DNA of 64,000 nt from Pseudomonas putida (GCF_025905425.1 NZ_CP109603.1:2144001-2208000), one strand, 5' to 3'; shown: positions 48,730 through 58,523, counted from the first letter of the stretch. Translations and numbers: made by a program. Notes: generated by a model from the sequence alone, not told the origin.

Positions 48730-48763
48730 AAAAAAAAGCCCCGCAGGCCGAGGCCAGCGGGGC
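48730..48763 (-). terminator. Rho-independent terminator of the mexEF-oprN operon
   Basis: On the minus strand GCCCCGC pairs with GCGGGGC around a 12-base loop and is followed by seven or eight T residues. It lies 50 bases after the oprN stop. Confidence 0.88.
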
Positions 48764-48812
48764 AAACGGTTGGGGGAGGAACCAACCAAAGGAGTCGTTG
48801 CAAGGGGTTGAG

Positions 48813-50228
48813 TCAGTGCGTGCTGGCCACCGTCTCTGGCTGCCAGCCACCGCCCAGGGCCTTGTAGATCGAGACGATACCGCGGTACAGCTCGACCTCA
48901 CCCTGGGCCTGGGCATCTTCGGCGCTCAGGCGCTCGCGCTCGGCGTCGAGCAGCACCAGGTAGTCCACCGTGCCTTCTCGATAACGGATCGAGGCCAGCT
49001 GTGCCGCCTTGCGGCTGGCATCACTCTGGCGCATCAGCGACAACAGGCGCTGTTGGGTCTTGTCGTAATCGCTGAAGGCGTTGGCCGACTCTTCCAGGGC
49101 CAGCAGCACTTGCTGCTCATAGGTGGCCAAGGCGCCTTCGGCGTCCGCCTTGGCGCCGCGCAGGCGGGCGCGCACGCTGCCCAGGTCGAAGGCGGCCCAG
49201 GTGATGCTCGGGCCAAGCCCCCAGGCATTGGCCGCCGAAGAACCGATCTGCGAGCCACGCGCCGCAGTAAAACCGAGGAAACCACTGAGGCTGACCCGTG
49301 GGAACAGGTCAGCGGTGGCCACACCGACATTGGCCGTCGCGGCGGCCAGCTGGCGTTCGGCACTGCGGATATCTGGGCGGCGACGCAGCAGTTCACCGGG
49401 GTCGCCCACCGGCAGCGCTTTGGCGATGGCCGGCAAGGCCTTGGGCGACAGATCGACGCTCAGTGCATCCGGGCGCTGGCCAAGCAGGGTGGCGATGCGG
49501 TGACGGGCACGCGCCTGTTCGGCCTGAAGTTGCGGCACGGTGGCTTCGACCCCGGCCAGGCGCGCATCGGCCCGGACCACGTCGAGTTCATTGCCGACCC
49601 CGGCATCACGCAGGGTTTCGGTGATGGTGCGCGATTCCTGCTGGGTCTTGAGGTTGGCCAGGGCGATCTTCTCGCGCAACTGTGCGCCCCGCAGCTGGCC
49701 GTAGGCGTCGACCAGTTCGGCGATCAAGCTGACTTGCAGCTGCTGCAAGTCGGCGGCCGCGGCCGCTTCCTGCGCTTGGCTGGCTTCGATCTGGCGCTGG
49801 ATACGGCCGAACAGGTCGAGCTCCCAGGCCATGTCCAGGCCCAGGTCATAGCGTTCGCTGTTGACCCGTTGCTCGGTCTGGCCGGGGACCTGGCCCTTGC
49901 CGATTTCGCTGCTGACACGGCTGGTGACCACCGGCAACTGGTCGTTCGCTGCGTCCTCGCGGATTGCACGGGCCGACTTCAAGCGGGCAAAGGCCACCCG
50001 CAGGTCACGGTTACCGTCGAGCGAGGCCTGCACCAGCTGGTTCAGCACCGGGTCGTCGAACTGCTTCCACCAGATGCTTTCGAAGCGGCTGCGGTCGTAG
50101 GCCTTGGCCTGCACTTGAGCGTCGAAATGGGCAGGCTCGGTGTCCGGTGTCTTGTAGTCCGGGCCTACCGCACAGGCTGCCAGGGCCAAGGCCAGCAGGC
50201 TCGGGGTCAGGGGCTTGAGCAGGTTCAT
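48813..50228 (-). CDS. oprN: Outer-membrane efflux lipoprotein, OprN type
   Basis: TolC/OprM-family channel of 471 residues that completes the MexEF pump. A lipoprotein signal ends at C19 (LALAACAVGPDY). Two repeated halves with long coiled coils follow (for example ASQAQEAAAAADLQQLQ and the second copy after LRRRPDIRSAERQL). It overlaps mexF by 4 bases. The OprN name rests on its operon partners. Confidence 0.9.
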   Translation of the reverse strand: MNLLKPLTPSLLALALAACAVGPDYKTPDTEPAHFDAQVQAKAYDRSRFESIWWKQFDDPVLNQLVQASLDGNRDLRVAFARLKSARAIREDAANDQLPVVTSRVSSEIGKGQVPGQTEQRVNSERYDLGLDMAWELDLFGRIQRQIEASQAQEAAAAADLQQLQVSLIAELVDAYGQLRGAQLREKIALANLKTQQESRTITETLRDAGVGNELDVVRADARLAGVEATVPQLQAEQARARHRIATLLGQRPDALSVDLSPKALPAIAKALPVGDPGELLRRRPDIRSAERQLAAATANVGVATADLFPRVSLSGFLGFTAARGSQIGSSAANAWGLGPSITWAAFDLGSVRARLRGAKADAEGALATYEQQVLLALEESANAFSDYDKTQQRLLSLMRQSDASRKAAQLASIRYREGTVDYLVLLDAERERLSAEDAQAQGEVELYRGIVSIYKALGGGWQPETVASTH

Positions 50229-53200
50229 GCGTGGCTCTCCAGCGATTGAACGCGTGCGGCCTTGCGGGCCTGGCGACGTTCGACGAAACGGCGGATCAGG
50301 AAGAAGAACACCGGGGTCAGGAACAGCCCGAACACGGTCACGCCGATCATCCCCGAGAACACCGCGACACCCATGGCGTGGCGCATTTCCGAGCCGGCAC
50401 CGGAGGAGAACACCAGCGGTACCACGCCCATGATGAAAGCGATCGAGGTCATCAGGATCGGCCGCAGACGCAGGCGGCAGGCTTCCAGTACCGCGGCCAG
50501 CGGGTCGAGGCCCTTGGCCTGTTCATCCTTGGCGAACTCGACGATCAGGATCGCGTTCTTGCACGCCAGGCCCACCAGTACGATCAAACCGATCTGGGTG
50601 AAGATGTTGTTGTCGCCCCCCGAGATGATCACCCCGGTAATGGCCGACAGCAGGGTCATCGGCACGATCAGGATCACCGCCAGCGGCAGGCTCCAGCTTT
50701 CGTACTGGGCCGCCAGCACCAGGAACGCCAGCAGCACGCAGAGCGGGAACACCAGCAACGCGGTATTGCCGGAGAGGATCTGCTGATAGGTCAGATCGGT
50801 CCACTCGAAGGTCATGCCGTTGGGCAGTTCCTCTTTGAGCAGTTTCTCGATGGCAGCTTCGGCCTGCCCGGAGCTGTAGCCCGGGGCGGCTGCACCGTTG
50901 ATTTCTGCGGTGATGAAGCCGTTGTAGTGCATGACGCGGTCAGGCCCGGAGGTGTCACTGACCTTGAGGAAGGTCGCCAGCGGGATCATCTCGCCCAGGT
51001 TGTTGCGCACCTTCAGTTGGCCGATCTGTTCGGCATCGAGGCGGAACTGCTGCTCGGCCTGGACGTTGACCTGGTAGGTACGGCCAAAGCGGTTGAAGTC
51101 GTTGGTGTACAGCGAGCCCAGGTACACCTGCAACGTGTCGAAAATGTCGTTGATTGCCACGCCGTGGGTCTTGGCTTTTTCTCGGTCGATGGCGGCATCG
51201 ACCTGCGGGACATTGACCTGGTAGCTGGTGAACAGGCCCGCAAGCTCCGGCACGTTGTGGCTCTTGGTGATGATGTTCTGGGTTTCTTTGTACAGCGCTT
51301 CGTAACCCAGGTTGCCGCGGTCCTCGATCTGCAGGCGGAAGCCGCCAATGGTGCCCAGGCCCTGTACCGGCGGCGGTGGGAAGATCGCGATGTAGGCGTC
51401 CTGGATGTCGGCGAACTGGGCATTCAGCGCGGCGGCGATGGCGGCTGCCGACTGGCTCGGGTCCTTGCGCTCATCGAACGGCTTGAGCGGGGTGAACACG
51501 ATGCCGCTGTTCGGGCTGTTGGTGAAACCGTTGATCGACAGGCCCGGGAAGGCCACCGAATCGGCCACGCCAGGTTGCTTCAGGGCAATTTCGCTCATGC
51601 GCTTGATCACCGCCTCGGTACGGTCGAGGCTGGCGGCGTCCGGCAGTTGGGCGAAGGCCACCAGGTACTGCTTGTCCTGGGCCGGTACGAAACCGGTTGG
51701 GGTGGACGAGAAGCCCAGGTAGGTCAGGCCCATGAGGCCTGCATAGACGAACAGGGCGATGCCGCTGGAGCGGATGACCCGGCGCACGCCACCGACGTAG
51801 CTGTGGCTCGCGCGGTCGAAGAAGCGGTTGAACGGCGAGAACAGCCAGCTGCCCAGCAGTTTGTCGAGGAACCGCGAGAAACGGTCCTTGGGTGCGTGAT
51901 GGTCTTTGAGCAGCACCGCTGCCAAGGCCGGCGACAGGGTCAGCGAGTTGAACGCCGAGATCACGGTCGAGATGGCGATGGTCAGGGCGAACTGCTTGTA
52001 GAACTGCCCGGTAAGGCCGGAAATGAACGCAGCAGGTACGAACACCGCGCACAGCACCAGGGCGGTGGCGATAATCGGCCCGGTCACTTCGCTCATGGCC
52101 TTTTGCGTGGCTTCCAGCGGTTTCAGGCCAAGCCCGATATTACGTTCGACGTTCTCCACCACGACGATGGCGTCGTCCACCACGATACCGATGGCCAGTA
52201 CCAGCCCGAACAGCGACAGCGCATTGAGTGAGAAACCGAACAGGTGCATCACCGCGAAGGTGCCGATCAGCGACACCGGCACAGCCAGCAGCGGGATGAT
52301 CGAGGCGCGCCAGGTCTGCAGGAACAGGATTACCACCAGGACAACCAGGATCAGCGCTTCGAACAGGGTGTGCACCACTGCTTCGATGGAGCCGCGCACG
52401 AAGATGGTCGGGTCGTAGACGATGCTGTAGTCCATCCCTTCAGGGAAGTCCTTCTTCAGCTCGGCCATTTTCGCCCGCACTTCGTCGGAGATCTCGATGG
52501 CGTTGGAGCCAGGGCGCTGGAAGATCGGGATGGCCACCGCCGGCTGGTTGTTCAGCAGCGAGCGCAGGGCATATTGGCTGGAGCCAAGTTCGACCCGGGC
52601 GATGTCCTTCAGACGAGTGATTTCGCCATCAGCACCGGCACGGATGATGATGTTCTCGAACTCTTCCTCATTGACCAGGCGGCCTTGGGTATTGATCGAC
52701 AGCTGGAAACTGGTGGAGCCGGGGGCGGGCGGGGCGCCCAGCTGGCCAGCAGCGACCTGGCGGTTCTGCTCGCGGATAGCGGCGACCACGTCGCTGGCCG
52801 TCAGGTTGCGCGAAGCGGTCTTGTTCGGGTCGAGCCACACGCGCAGCGAGTAGTCGCCCATGCCGAACAGCTGCACATCGCCCACGCCACCCAGGCGCGC
52901 CAGCTCATCCTTGATGTTGAGGATGGCGTAGTTGGACAGGTAGAGCATGTCGTAGCGGTTGTCCGGCGAGGTCAGGTGCACGACCATGGTCAGGTCGGGC
53001 GAGGCCTTGTCGACGGTGATACCGATACGCGTCACTTCTTCCGGCAGCTTGGGCTGGGTGCGGGTGACGCGGTTCTGTACCTGTACCTGCGCGTTGTCCA
53101 GGTCGGTACCCAGGGCGAAGGTGATGGTCAGGGTCAGCTTGCCGTCGGCAGTGGATTGCGAGGACATGTACAGCATGTTCTCGACACCAGTGATGGCCTG

Positions 53201-53404
53201 CTCCAGCGGCGCGGCGACGGTTTCGCCGATCACCTTGGGGTTGGCACCGGGGAAGTTGGCGCGCACCACCACGGTGGGCGGTACCACTTCCGGGTATTCG
53301 CTGATCGGCAGCTGGAACAGCGAGATCGAACCTGCAATCAGCAGCACCAGCGAGAGCACCGCGGCGAAGATCGGCCGGGTGATGAAGAATTTCGAAAAGT
53401 TCAT
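50225..53404 (-). CDS. mexF: RND multidrug efflux pump MexF
   Basis: Inner-membrane proton/drug antiporter of 1059 residues. Twelve helices, two large periplasmic loops and the proton-relay acidic pair in helix 4 (GIVVDDAIVVVENVER) are present. The text follows P. aeruginosa MexF closely along the whole length (for example SEYPEVVPPTVVVRANFPG). It probably exports chloramphenicol, quinolones and similar compounds. It starts 12 bases after mexE. Confidence 0.95.
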   Translation of the reverse strand: MNFSKFFITRPIFAAVLSLVLLIAGSISLFQLPISEYPEVVPPTVVVRANFPGANPKVIGETVAAPLEQAITGVENMLYMSSQSTADGKLTLTITFALGTDLDNAQVQVQNRVTRTQPKLPEEVTRIGITVDKASPDLTMVVHLTSPDNRYDMLYLSNYAILNIKDELARLGGVGDVQLFGMGDYSLRVWLDPNKTASRNLTASDVVAAIREQNRQVAAGQLGAPPAPGSTSFQLSINTQGRLVNEEEFENIIIRAGADGEITRLKDIARVELGSSQYALRSLLNNQPAVAIPIFQRPGSNAIEISDEVRAKMAELKKDFPEGMDYSIVYDPTIFVRGSIEAVVHTLFEALILVVLVVILFLQTWRASIIPLLAVPVSLIGTFAVMHLFGFSLNALSLFGLVLAIGIVVDDAIVVVENVERNIGLGLKPLEATQKAMSEVTGPIIATALVLCAVFVPAAFISGLTGQFYKQFALTIAISTVISAFNSLTLSPALAAVLLKDHHAPKDRFSRFLDKLLGSWLFSPFNRFFDRASHSYVGGVRRVIRSSGIALFVYAGLMGLTYLGFSSTPTGFVPAQDKQYLVAFAQLPDAASLDRTEAVIKRMSEIALKQPGVADSVAFPGLSINGFTNSPNSGIVFTPLKPFDERKDPSQSAAAIAAALNAQFADIQDAYIAIFPPPPVQGLGTIGGFRLQIEDRGNLGYEALYKETQNIITKSHNVPELAGLFTSYQVNVPQVDAAIDREKAKTHGVAINDIFDTLQVYLGSLYTNDFNRFGRTYQVNVQAEQQFRLDAEQIGQLKVRNNLGEMIPLATFLKVSDTSGPDRVMHYNGFITAEINGAAAPGYSSGQAEAAIEKLLKEELPNGMTFEWTDLTYQQILSGNTALLVFPLCVLLAFLVLAAQYESWSLPLAVILIVPMTLLSAITGVIISGGDNNIFTQIGLIVLVGLACKNAILIVEFAKDEQAKGLDPLAAVLEACRLRLRPILMTSIAFIMGVVPLVFSSGAGSEMRHAMGVAVFSGMIGVTVFGLFLTPVFFFLIRRFVERRQARKAARVQSLESHA

Positions 53405-53416
53405 CGGTGTGATCCC

Positions 53417-54658
53417 TTAACCGCGTGGCGCTTGAGCGCTGGCGACTTTCTCGGTGGAACCCGCTACTTTCTGCGCCGTGTTGCTGGCTTCGAGGGCCTG
53501 GCGCTGCTGGGCGAGGGCGGCGAGGGTCTGCTCGCTGGCCATTGCTGTTTCTTCCGGAGTGACTGGCGAGCCTGGGCGTACGCGCTGCAGGCCTTTGACG
53601 ACGATGCGGTCATCTTTGGCCAGGCCGCTGCGCACGATGCGCAGGCCTTCAAGCTTGGGGCCCAATTCCACGGCGCGGTAAGTGGCCTTGTTGTCTTTGT
53701 CCATGACCAGCACGAATTTTTTGCCAAGGTCGGTGCCCACGGCTTCGTCGTTGATCAGCATGGCGTCGTACTGGGCGCTGCCCACCAGTTTCAGGCGTGC
53801 ATACAGGCCGGGGGTGAACTGGCCGTCGCGGTTGTCGAACACGGCGCGACCGCGGATGGTGCCGGTGCGCGGGTTGACCTGGTTGTCGACAAAGTTCATC
53901 TGGCCCAGGTGCGGGTTGCCGGTTTCGTTGGTCAGGCCCAGGTACACCGGGGTGGTCTGGCCGCGCTGGCCTTCACGCGCCAGCTGGGTGTACTTGAGGT
54001 ACACGCGCTCGTCGGCGTCGAAGTAGGCATAGACCTTGTCGGTGGAGACCACGCTGGTCAGTGGGGTCACATCGGCGGTGACGATGTTGCCGGCAGTGAA
54101 CTGAGCACGGCTGACACGGCCGCTGATGGGCGCGGTGACACGGGTGAAGCTCAGGTTCAGGCGGGCCAGGTCAAGCTGGGCCTGGATCGCGTCGACCCCG
54201 GCGCGGGCTTCGGCGGCCGTGCTGCTGCGCGACTCGGCAAGCTCGGCGGAGATGGCGTTACTGTCACGCAGGCGTTCACCACGGCGGGCTTCGTTGGCGC
54301 TGCGGATGGCAGTGGCCTTGGCCTGTTGCAGTTGGGCTTCGAGGCGGCGGACCTCAGCCTGGAACGGGCGCGGATCGATCTGGAACAGCAGGTCGCCTTT
54401 CTTGACCTGGGCGCCTTCGGTGAAACCGACCAGGTCGATCTGGCCCGAGACCCGTGGCCGCACTTCGACGGTTTCCGGGGCTTCGAGGCGGCCGGTGAAC
54501 TCGTCCCACTCGTTGATCGGCTGCTCGATCACCTTGGCAACGGTGACTTTGGGCGCGGCGGGCGCCTGCACGGCGTCGGGGGTTCGACCGCAAGCGCTGA
54601 GCACTACGACTGCCAGGGCAGCGAGTGGAAAGCGCAAGGGTTTGAGTGATTGTTCCAT
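53417..54658 (-). CDS. mexE: RND efflux periplasmic adaptor MexE
   Basis: Membrane fusion lipoprotein of 413 residues linking MexF to OprN. The lipobox ends at C23 (VVVLSACGRTP). A lipoyl/barrel-sandwich domain (VRPRVSGQIDLVGF...GDLLFQID), a coiled coil of about 60 residues and beta-barrel domains follow. The ATG at 54658 has GGAG upstream; the frame is open through the promoter and a REP pair only by chance. First gene of the operon. Confidence 0.94.
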   Translation of the reverse strand: MEQSLKPLRFPLAALAVVVLSACGRTPDAVQAPAAPKVTVAKVIEQPINEWDEFTGRLEAPETVEVRPRVSGQIDLVGFTEGAQVKKGDLLFQIDPRPFQAEVRRLEAQLQQAKATAIRSANEARRGERLRDSNAISAELAESRSSTAAEARAGVDAIQAQLDLARLNLSFTRVTAPISGRVSRAQFTAGNIVTADVTPLTSVVSTDKVYAYFDADERVYLKYTQLAREGQRGQTTPVYLGLTNETGNPHLGQMNFVDNQVNPRTGTIRGRAVFDNRDGQFTPGLYARLKLVGSAQYDAMLINDEAVGTDLGKKFVLVMDKDNKATYRAVELGPKLEGLRIVRSGLAKDDRIVVKGLQRVRPGSPVTPEETAMASEQTLAALAQQRQALEASNTAQKVAGSTEKVASAQAPRG

Positions 54659-54741
54659 GGAGAACTCCGCCAATGTATTAGTAGTGGGCGGAGTGTGAGT
54701 GCCTTGCGCGTGAGGCACGAATCGAACGCAGCGAAGGTTAT

Positions 54742-54758
54742 TATCACGCGCAATGATA
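54742..54758. promoter_or_regulatory. Candidate operator upstream of mexE
   Basis: TATCA-CGCGCAA-TGATA is a perfect 5-base inverted repeat with a 7-base spacer (a T-N11-A type site), 84 bases before the mexE start in an AT-rich stretch. MexT, the known LysR activator of mexEF-oprN, binds sites of this general type. No mexT gene is adjacent, so the regulator is inferred. Confidence 0.4.
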
Positions 54759-54804
54759 TGTCGGGATATTTCATCAATGATGGGCATGGTAGGGTGCCCG
54801 CATC

Positions 54805-54898
54805 GGCCCTTTCGCGGGGCAAGCCCGCTCCCACAGGTCCCGATTTCCTTTGGCAAGGTGAGGTTCCTGTGGGAGCGGGCTTGCCCCGCGAAAGGGCC
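54805..54898. repeat. Inverted REP pair between mexE and MFS gene
   Basis: Two REP copies at 54805-54837 and 54866-54898 are perfect complements over about 33 bases with a 28-base spacer. They lie between divergent genes, upstream of the mexE promoter, and so do not act as terminators for either gene. Confidence 0.85.
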
Positions 54899-54935
54899 GG
54901 CACTAATAGCCCGCAATGTGACCTAAGGCCTTACC

Positions 54936-56108
54936 GTGACCAGCACCCCCAAAATCCCCAGGCCCCTCGGCATCGTCTGCCTGGGCGTCCTGCAAATCCT
55001 GGTCTGGGGCGGTTCGTTCTTCCTCATGGCCGTGATGGCCGACCCGATCAGCCGCGACACCGGCTGGCCCAGCCAATGGGTATACGGCGCGCTGTCACTG
55101 AGCCTGATGGTCTCGGCCCTGTTCGCCCCGTTGTCCAGCCGCCTGGTCGCCCGCTACGGCGGCCGCCCGCAAATGGCGGCCAGCGGCGCGGTGGTAGCGG
55201 TGGGCTTGCTGATCATGGCCGCCAGCCATGGCCTGGCGCTGTTTCTGCTGGCCTGGGCGGTGATCGGCGTGGGCATGGCCATGGGGCTGTACGAGGCCTT
55301 GTTCTCTACCCTTGGCGGCTTGTATGGCGAGGGCGCGGGCAAAGCCATCACCGGCATCACCCTGATAGCCGGCTTTGCCTCGACCCTGTCCTGGCCGACG
55401 GTGGCACTGGCCATCGAGCACCTGGGCTGGCGCATGACGTGCGTGTGCTATGCGGTGGTGTTGCTGGTGGTGGTAGCGCCGTTGTATTGGCGCGTGTTGC
55501 CGCCGGGTGGGCGGGTCGAGGTGCGCAAGGCGCAGGAAAACGACACCGCAGTCGGGGTGGATCGCCAACTCTACCTGCTGCTGACCAACATGTTCGCCAT
55601 TGGCGCGATCATTATGACGGCCATTGCCGTGCAACTGGTGGCCGTGCTTCAGGGCCTTGGGCATTCGCTGCCGGTGGCGATCGGCCTGGCGGCCATGCTT
55701 GGCCCCAGCCAGGTGGCGTCGCGGGTGCTGCAGATTCTGGCGGGCAAGCGCCACCCGATCTGGACGGCGCTGGCCTGGGTAAGCCTGGTGCTGGTGGGCC
55801 TGCTGCTGGTGACGCTGGTGCCGGCGGCCACAGCCGTGGGCCTGCTGGTGTTCGGCTGCGGTAATGGCTTGCGGGCGATCGTGCGCGGGCTTCTGCCGTT
55901 GGCGATGATGCCGCCCGCGCAATACGTGTTGCTGATGGGGCGTATGTCGCGGCCTTCGCTTATCGGCCAGGCACTGACGCCGCTAGTGGGTGGTTATCTG
56001 TTTGAGCACTTTGGTTCGATGGGGGTGTTGGTGACCTTGTGCCTGCTGGCGCTGATCAATGTGGTGCTGGTGGGCATGGTGATGCGGCGGGTGCGTGGGG
56101 GGGCTTGA
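54936..56108 (+). CDS. MFS transporter
   Basis: Inner-membrane carrier of 390 residues with 12 predicted helices, starting at a GTG with AAGG 8 bases upstream. The loop ARYGGRPQMA after helix 2 and the generally short loops fit the MFS group near oxalate/formate and YnfM-type carriers. No operon partner is visible, and the substrate is unknown. Confidence 0.82.
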   Translation: MTSTPKIPRPLGIVCLGVLQILVWGGSFFLMAVMADPISRDTGWPSQWVYGALSLSLMVSALFAPLSSRLVARYGGRPQMAASGAVVAVGLLIMAASHGLALFLLAWAVIGVGMAMGLYEALFSTLGGLYGEGAGKAITGITLIAGFASTLSWPTVALAIEHLGWRMTCVCYAVVLLVVVAPLYWRVLPPGGRVEVRKAQENDTAVGVDRQLYLLLTNMFAIGAIIMTAIAVQLVAVLQGLGHSLPVAIGLAAMLGPSQVASRVLQILAGKRHPIWTALAWVSLVLVGLLLVTLVPAATAVGLLVFGCGNGLRAIVRGLLPLAMMPPAQYVLLMGRMSRPSLIGQALTPLVGGYLFEHFGSMGVLVTLCLLALINVVLVGMVMRRVRGGA

Positions 56109-56212
56109 AAGGGGCTGGCTGTGCGGTTAGCTGGGAACTTCAATGCCATGTTCAGGTCGATAGCCTCTTCCTTTGAACCCGTCCCATCCTGGACCCGTCG
56201 AGTGCTTTCCTC

Positions 56213-56896
56213 ATGCCAAGCAAGCGTCAGCTGTCGGTCCTTATCTTGTTGTTCAGCGTCGCTGCGTGCGATTTCACCGTCGCCGGCGAACGCACGGCGC
56301 CTGCACGCAGTAACACGGCCTCGACCCTGTTGATCGAAACGGCCTCCAAGCAATATGCAGAAGGCAAGCTTGACCAGGCCGCTGCCACGCTGGAACGGGC
56401 ACTGCAAATCCAGCCGAACAATCCCGCCACGCTGCATTACCTCGGTGTACTGCGTCTGCAGCAGGGGCAATACGATCAGGCTGAAGTGTTGGCGGCGCGT
56501 TCCAACCTGCGCGTTGGGCGTAACGTGGCATTGCGCAGTCGCAATCTGCAGTTGATTCAGGCGGCGAACAGCGCCCGGATTTCGGGTACTCCGCCGGGTG
56601 CTGTAAAGGCTTCGGCAGTTCAAGAAATACACGCAGAGGCCACCCCGGAGCCCGTTCCATCAGTCTCCTTTGCTGCTGCCGAGCAACTGCAGGGCGTTGC
56701 CGGTCAGCAGCGAGTGGCCATGGCTGAAGACCTCATGGACGATGCTGCTTTCGAGGTGCCGCGAGGCCATAGACCGCCGCCGGGCAAATGCCGAATCTGG
56801 TTCCCCGATCGCCCACCTGGGCACCAACCCCCGCCGGGCAAATGCAAGAAACTGCAAAAGCATGTTCCTGCTGGCGCCTACCTCGTGCGTCACTGA
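56213..56896 (+). CDS. TPR lipoprotein with repeated PPPGKC motif
   Basis: Secreted protein of 227 residues. A lipoprotein signal ends at C19 (LLFSVAACD). Residues about 40-110 hold two TPR units (KQYAEGKLDQAAATLERAL, NPATLHYLGVLRLQQGQYD). A low-complexity linker leads to a C-terminal tail with two near copies of GHRPPPGKC / GHQPPPGKC about 18 residues apart around RIWFPDRPP. I recognise this Pro/Gly/Cys motif as recurring in small proteobacterial envelope proteins, but no function is known to me. The two Cys could form a disulfide or bind metal. Confidence 0.72.
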   Translation: MPSKRQLSVLILLFSVAACDFTVAGERTAPARSNTASTLLIETASKQYAEGKLDQAAATLERALQIQPNNPATLHYLGVLRLQQGQYDQAEVLAARSNLRVGRNVALRSRNLQLIQAANSARISGTPPGAVKASAVQEIHAEATPEPVPSVSFAAAEQLQGVAGQQRVAMAEDLMDDAAFEVPRGHRPPPGKCRIWFPDRPPGHQPPPGKCKKLQKHVPAGAYLVRH

Positions 56897-56911
56897 CGAC
56901 CGGGAGACACC

Positions 56912-56931
56912 TTGCGCCATTCATGGCGCAA
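56912..56931. terminator. Hairpin between convergent genes
   Basis: TTGCGCCA and TGGCGCAA form a perfect 8-base stem around TTCA between the convergent TPR lipoprotein and rhodanese genes. There is no long T-run, so it is at best a weak bidirectional terminator. Confidence 0.4.
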
Positions 56932-56936
56932 CTGCA

Positions 56937-58523
56937 CTAACTTACAACACGGAACCCATGTGTACCGTCGCGCTCTAGCTGGGCGATCAGGCCGAACTCC
57001 CAGTCCAGATACCCCTGCATGGCTTCACGCGGGTTGTCGGTGCCTTCATAAGGCCGGCGATAGCGGTCACTGCGTGCTGCCGCCAAGTACGTTTCGCCAC
57101 TTTCCAGCGGTAAGCCCGCAGCAATCCAGCGTGCTGTGCCGCCTTCCAGGACATACACCGGGGTTTGTGTCAGGGCCTGCAAATCGGCCGCTGCAAAGCG
57201 CGCCAGCAAGCTGCTGCCGCAGGTGAGCACAAAGCGTTCGGCAACCGGCAGTTGCTCCAGCACCTGCGGCAACTGCGCCCTGATCGCCCAATGGGCGCCT
57301 GGGATGTGGCGTTTGACGTAGTTGGCGCTGGTGGTGAAGTCCAGCAGCACGGTGCCCGGCGCTTGCAGCCAGGCGTGCAACTGGTCGACGCCGATCTCGC
57401 TCACCTGGGGCTGCTCCGGCAACGGTGCCTGCCAGTCGCCGGGCTCGCTGAAATCCGCTGCCGACAGGCCGTCCAGCACGGCGACCTGCCAACCCATCTG
57501 GGCCAGCCACGAAGCGCTCATGTTGGCCCGCACGCCGTCGTCATCCACCAGCACGAGACGTGCGCCGCGCACGCTGGCGACATGGTCGGTCTCTTGTACC
57601 AGTTGCCCCCCGGGTACCGAGCGGCTGGCCGGCAGGTGACCCTGGGCATACTCCTCGGGCGTGCGCACATCGAACAGGTAGGTGGTGCGGTGGTTATCTG
57701 CCTGCCAGGCCGCAAGGCCTTCGCGATCCAGCCGCGCGACCGTGGCACGATCGGCCACGGCGCGGGCACGTTGGGCGGCGCTGGCGCGGGTGGTATCGCT
57801 AACGTGGGTAAAGCTGCGTTGTTGGCCGTGGGCCAGCTGTTGCCCGGCAAGCGTCCAGCCGATGGTGCCGTTGCGCAGCGCTGCCACCGGGTTGGGAATG
57901 CCCGCGTTGACCAGCGATTGGGTGCCGATGATGCTGCGCGTGCGCCCCGCACAGTTGACGATCACCTGGGTGGCCGGGTTCGGTGCCAGCTCGGCCACGT
58001 GCAATACCAGCTCGGCACCCGGCACGCTGATGCCGCCGGGGATGCTCATGGTCTGGTACTCGTCGAAGCGGCGGGCGTCGAGCACCACCACATCGGCCTT
58101 GGCATCGAGCAGTGCCTGTACTTGCTCGGCCGCGAGCGACGGCGTGTGCCGCTCGCTTTCGACCAGCTCGCCGAAGGCCTTGCTGGGCACGTTGACGTCG
58201 CGGAACAGCTCGCCGCCGGCTGCGCGCCAGCCGGCGAGGCCGCCCTGAAGCAGTGCCACGTCGCTGTACCCCAACGCCGACAGGCGCTCGCCAGCCAGGG
58301 CAGCCAGCCCTTCGCCGTCGTCATACAAAGTAATGGCAGTGTCGCGCCGCGGTACCCGGGCGAAGACCTCCAACTCCAGCTTCGACAACGGGATGTTGGC
58401 CGCAAACAGCGGGTGCTCCTGGGCGAACGGATCTTCCTCGCGGACATCGATCAGCGCCAGTTCTTCATGGGCCAGCAAGACCCGGCGAATGTCTTGGAAG
58501 GAACGGGTGGCGACAGTACTCAT
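56937..58523 (-). CDS. Four-domain rhodanese (sulfurtransferase)
   Basis: Protein of 528 residues made of four rhodanese domains. Only the second (C191 in VNCAGRTRSIIG) and fourth (C435 in LTCGSSLLAR) keep the catalytic cysteine; the first and third have Asp in that loop (TLYDDGEGLA, VDDDGVRA). It therefore looks like two tandem inactive-active pairs, as in classic two-domain thiosulfate sulfurtransferases. It overlaps the upstream thiol dioxygenase gene by 4 bases, suggesting joint handling of sulfinate or persulfide sulfur. No signal peptide is seen. Confidence 0.87.
   Translation of the reverse strand: MSTVATRSFQDIRRVLLAHEELALIDVREEDPFAQEHPLFAANIPLSKLELEVFARVPRRDTAITLYDDGEGLAALAGERLSALGYSDVALLQGGLAGWRAAGGELFRDVNVPSKAFGELVESERHTPSLAAEQVQALLDAKADVVVLDARRFDEYQTMSIPGGISVPGAELVLHVAELAPNPATQVIVNCAGRTRSIIGTQSLVNAGIPNPVAALRNGTIGWTLAGQQLAHGQQRSFTHVSDTTRASAAQRARAVADRATVARLDREGLAAWQADNHRTTYLFDVRTPEEYAQGHLPASRSVPGGQLVQETDHVASVRGARLVLVDDDGVRANMSASWLAQMGWQVAVLDGLSAADFSEPGDWQAPLPEQPQVSEIGVDQLHAWLQAPGTVLLDFTTSANYVKRHIPGAHWAIRAQLPQVLEQLPVAERFVLTCGSSLLARFAAADLQALTQTPVYVLEGGTARWIAAGLPLESGETYLAAARSDRYRRPYEGTDNPREAMQGYLDWEFGLIAQLERDGTHGFRVVS

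Noticed and set aside
48621..50249. 542-residue plus-strand frame
   Set aside because: Antisense to oprN and crossing its terminator; no domain seen.
50231..54649. Two long plus-strand frames (666 and 801 residues)
   Set aside because: Both are antisense to mexF and mexE, whose identity is certain along their full length.
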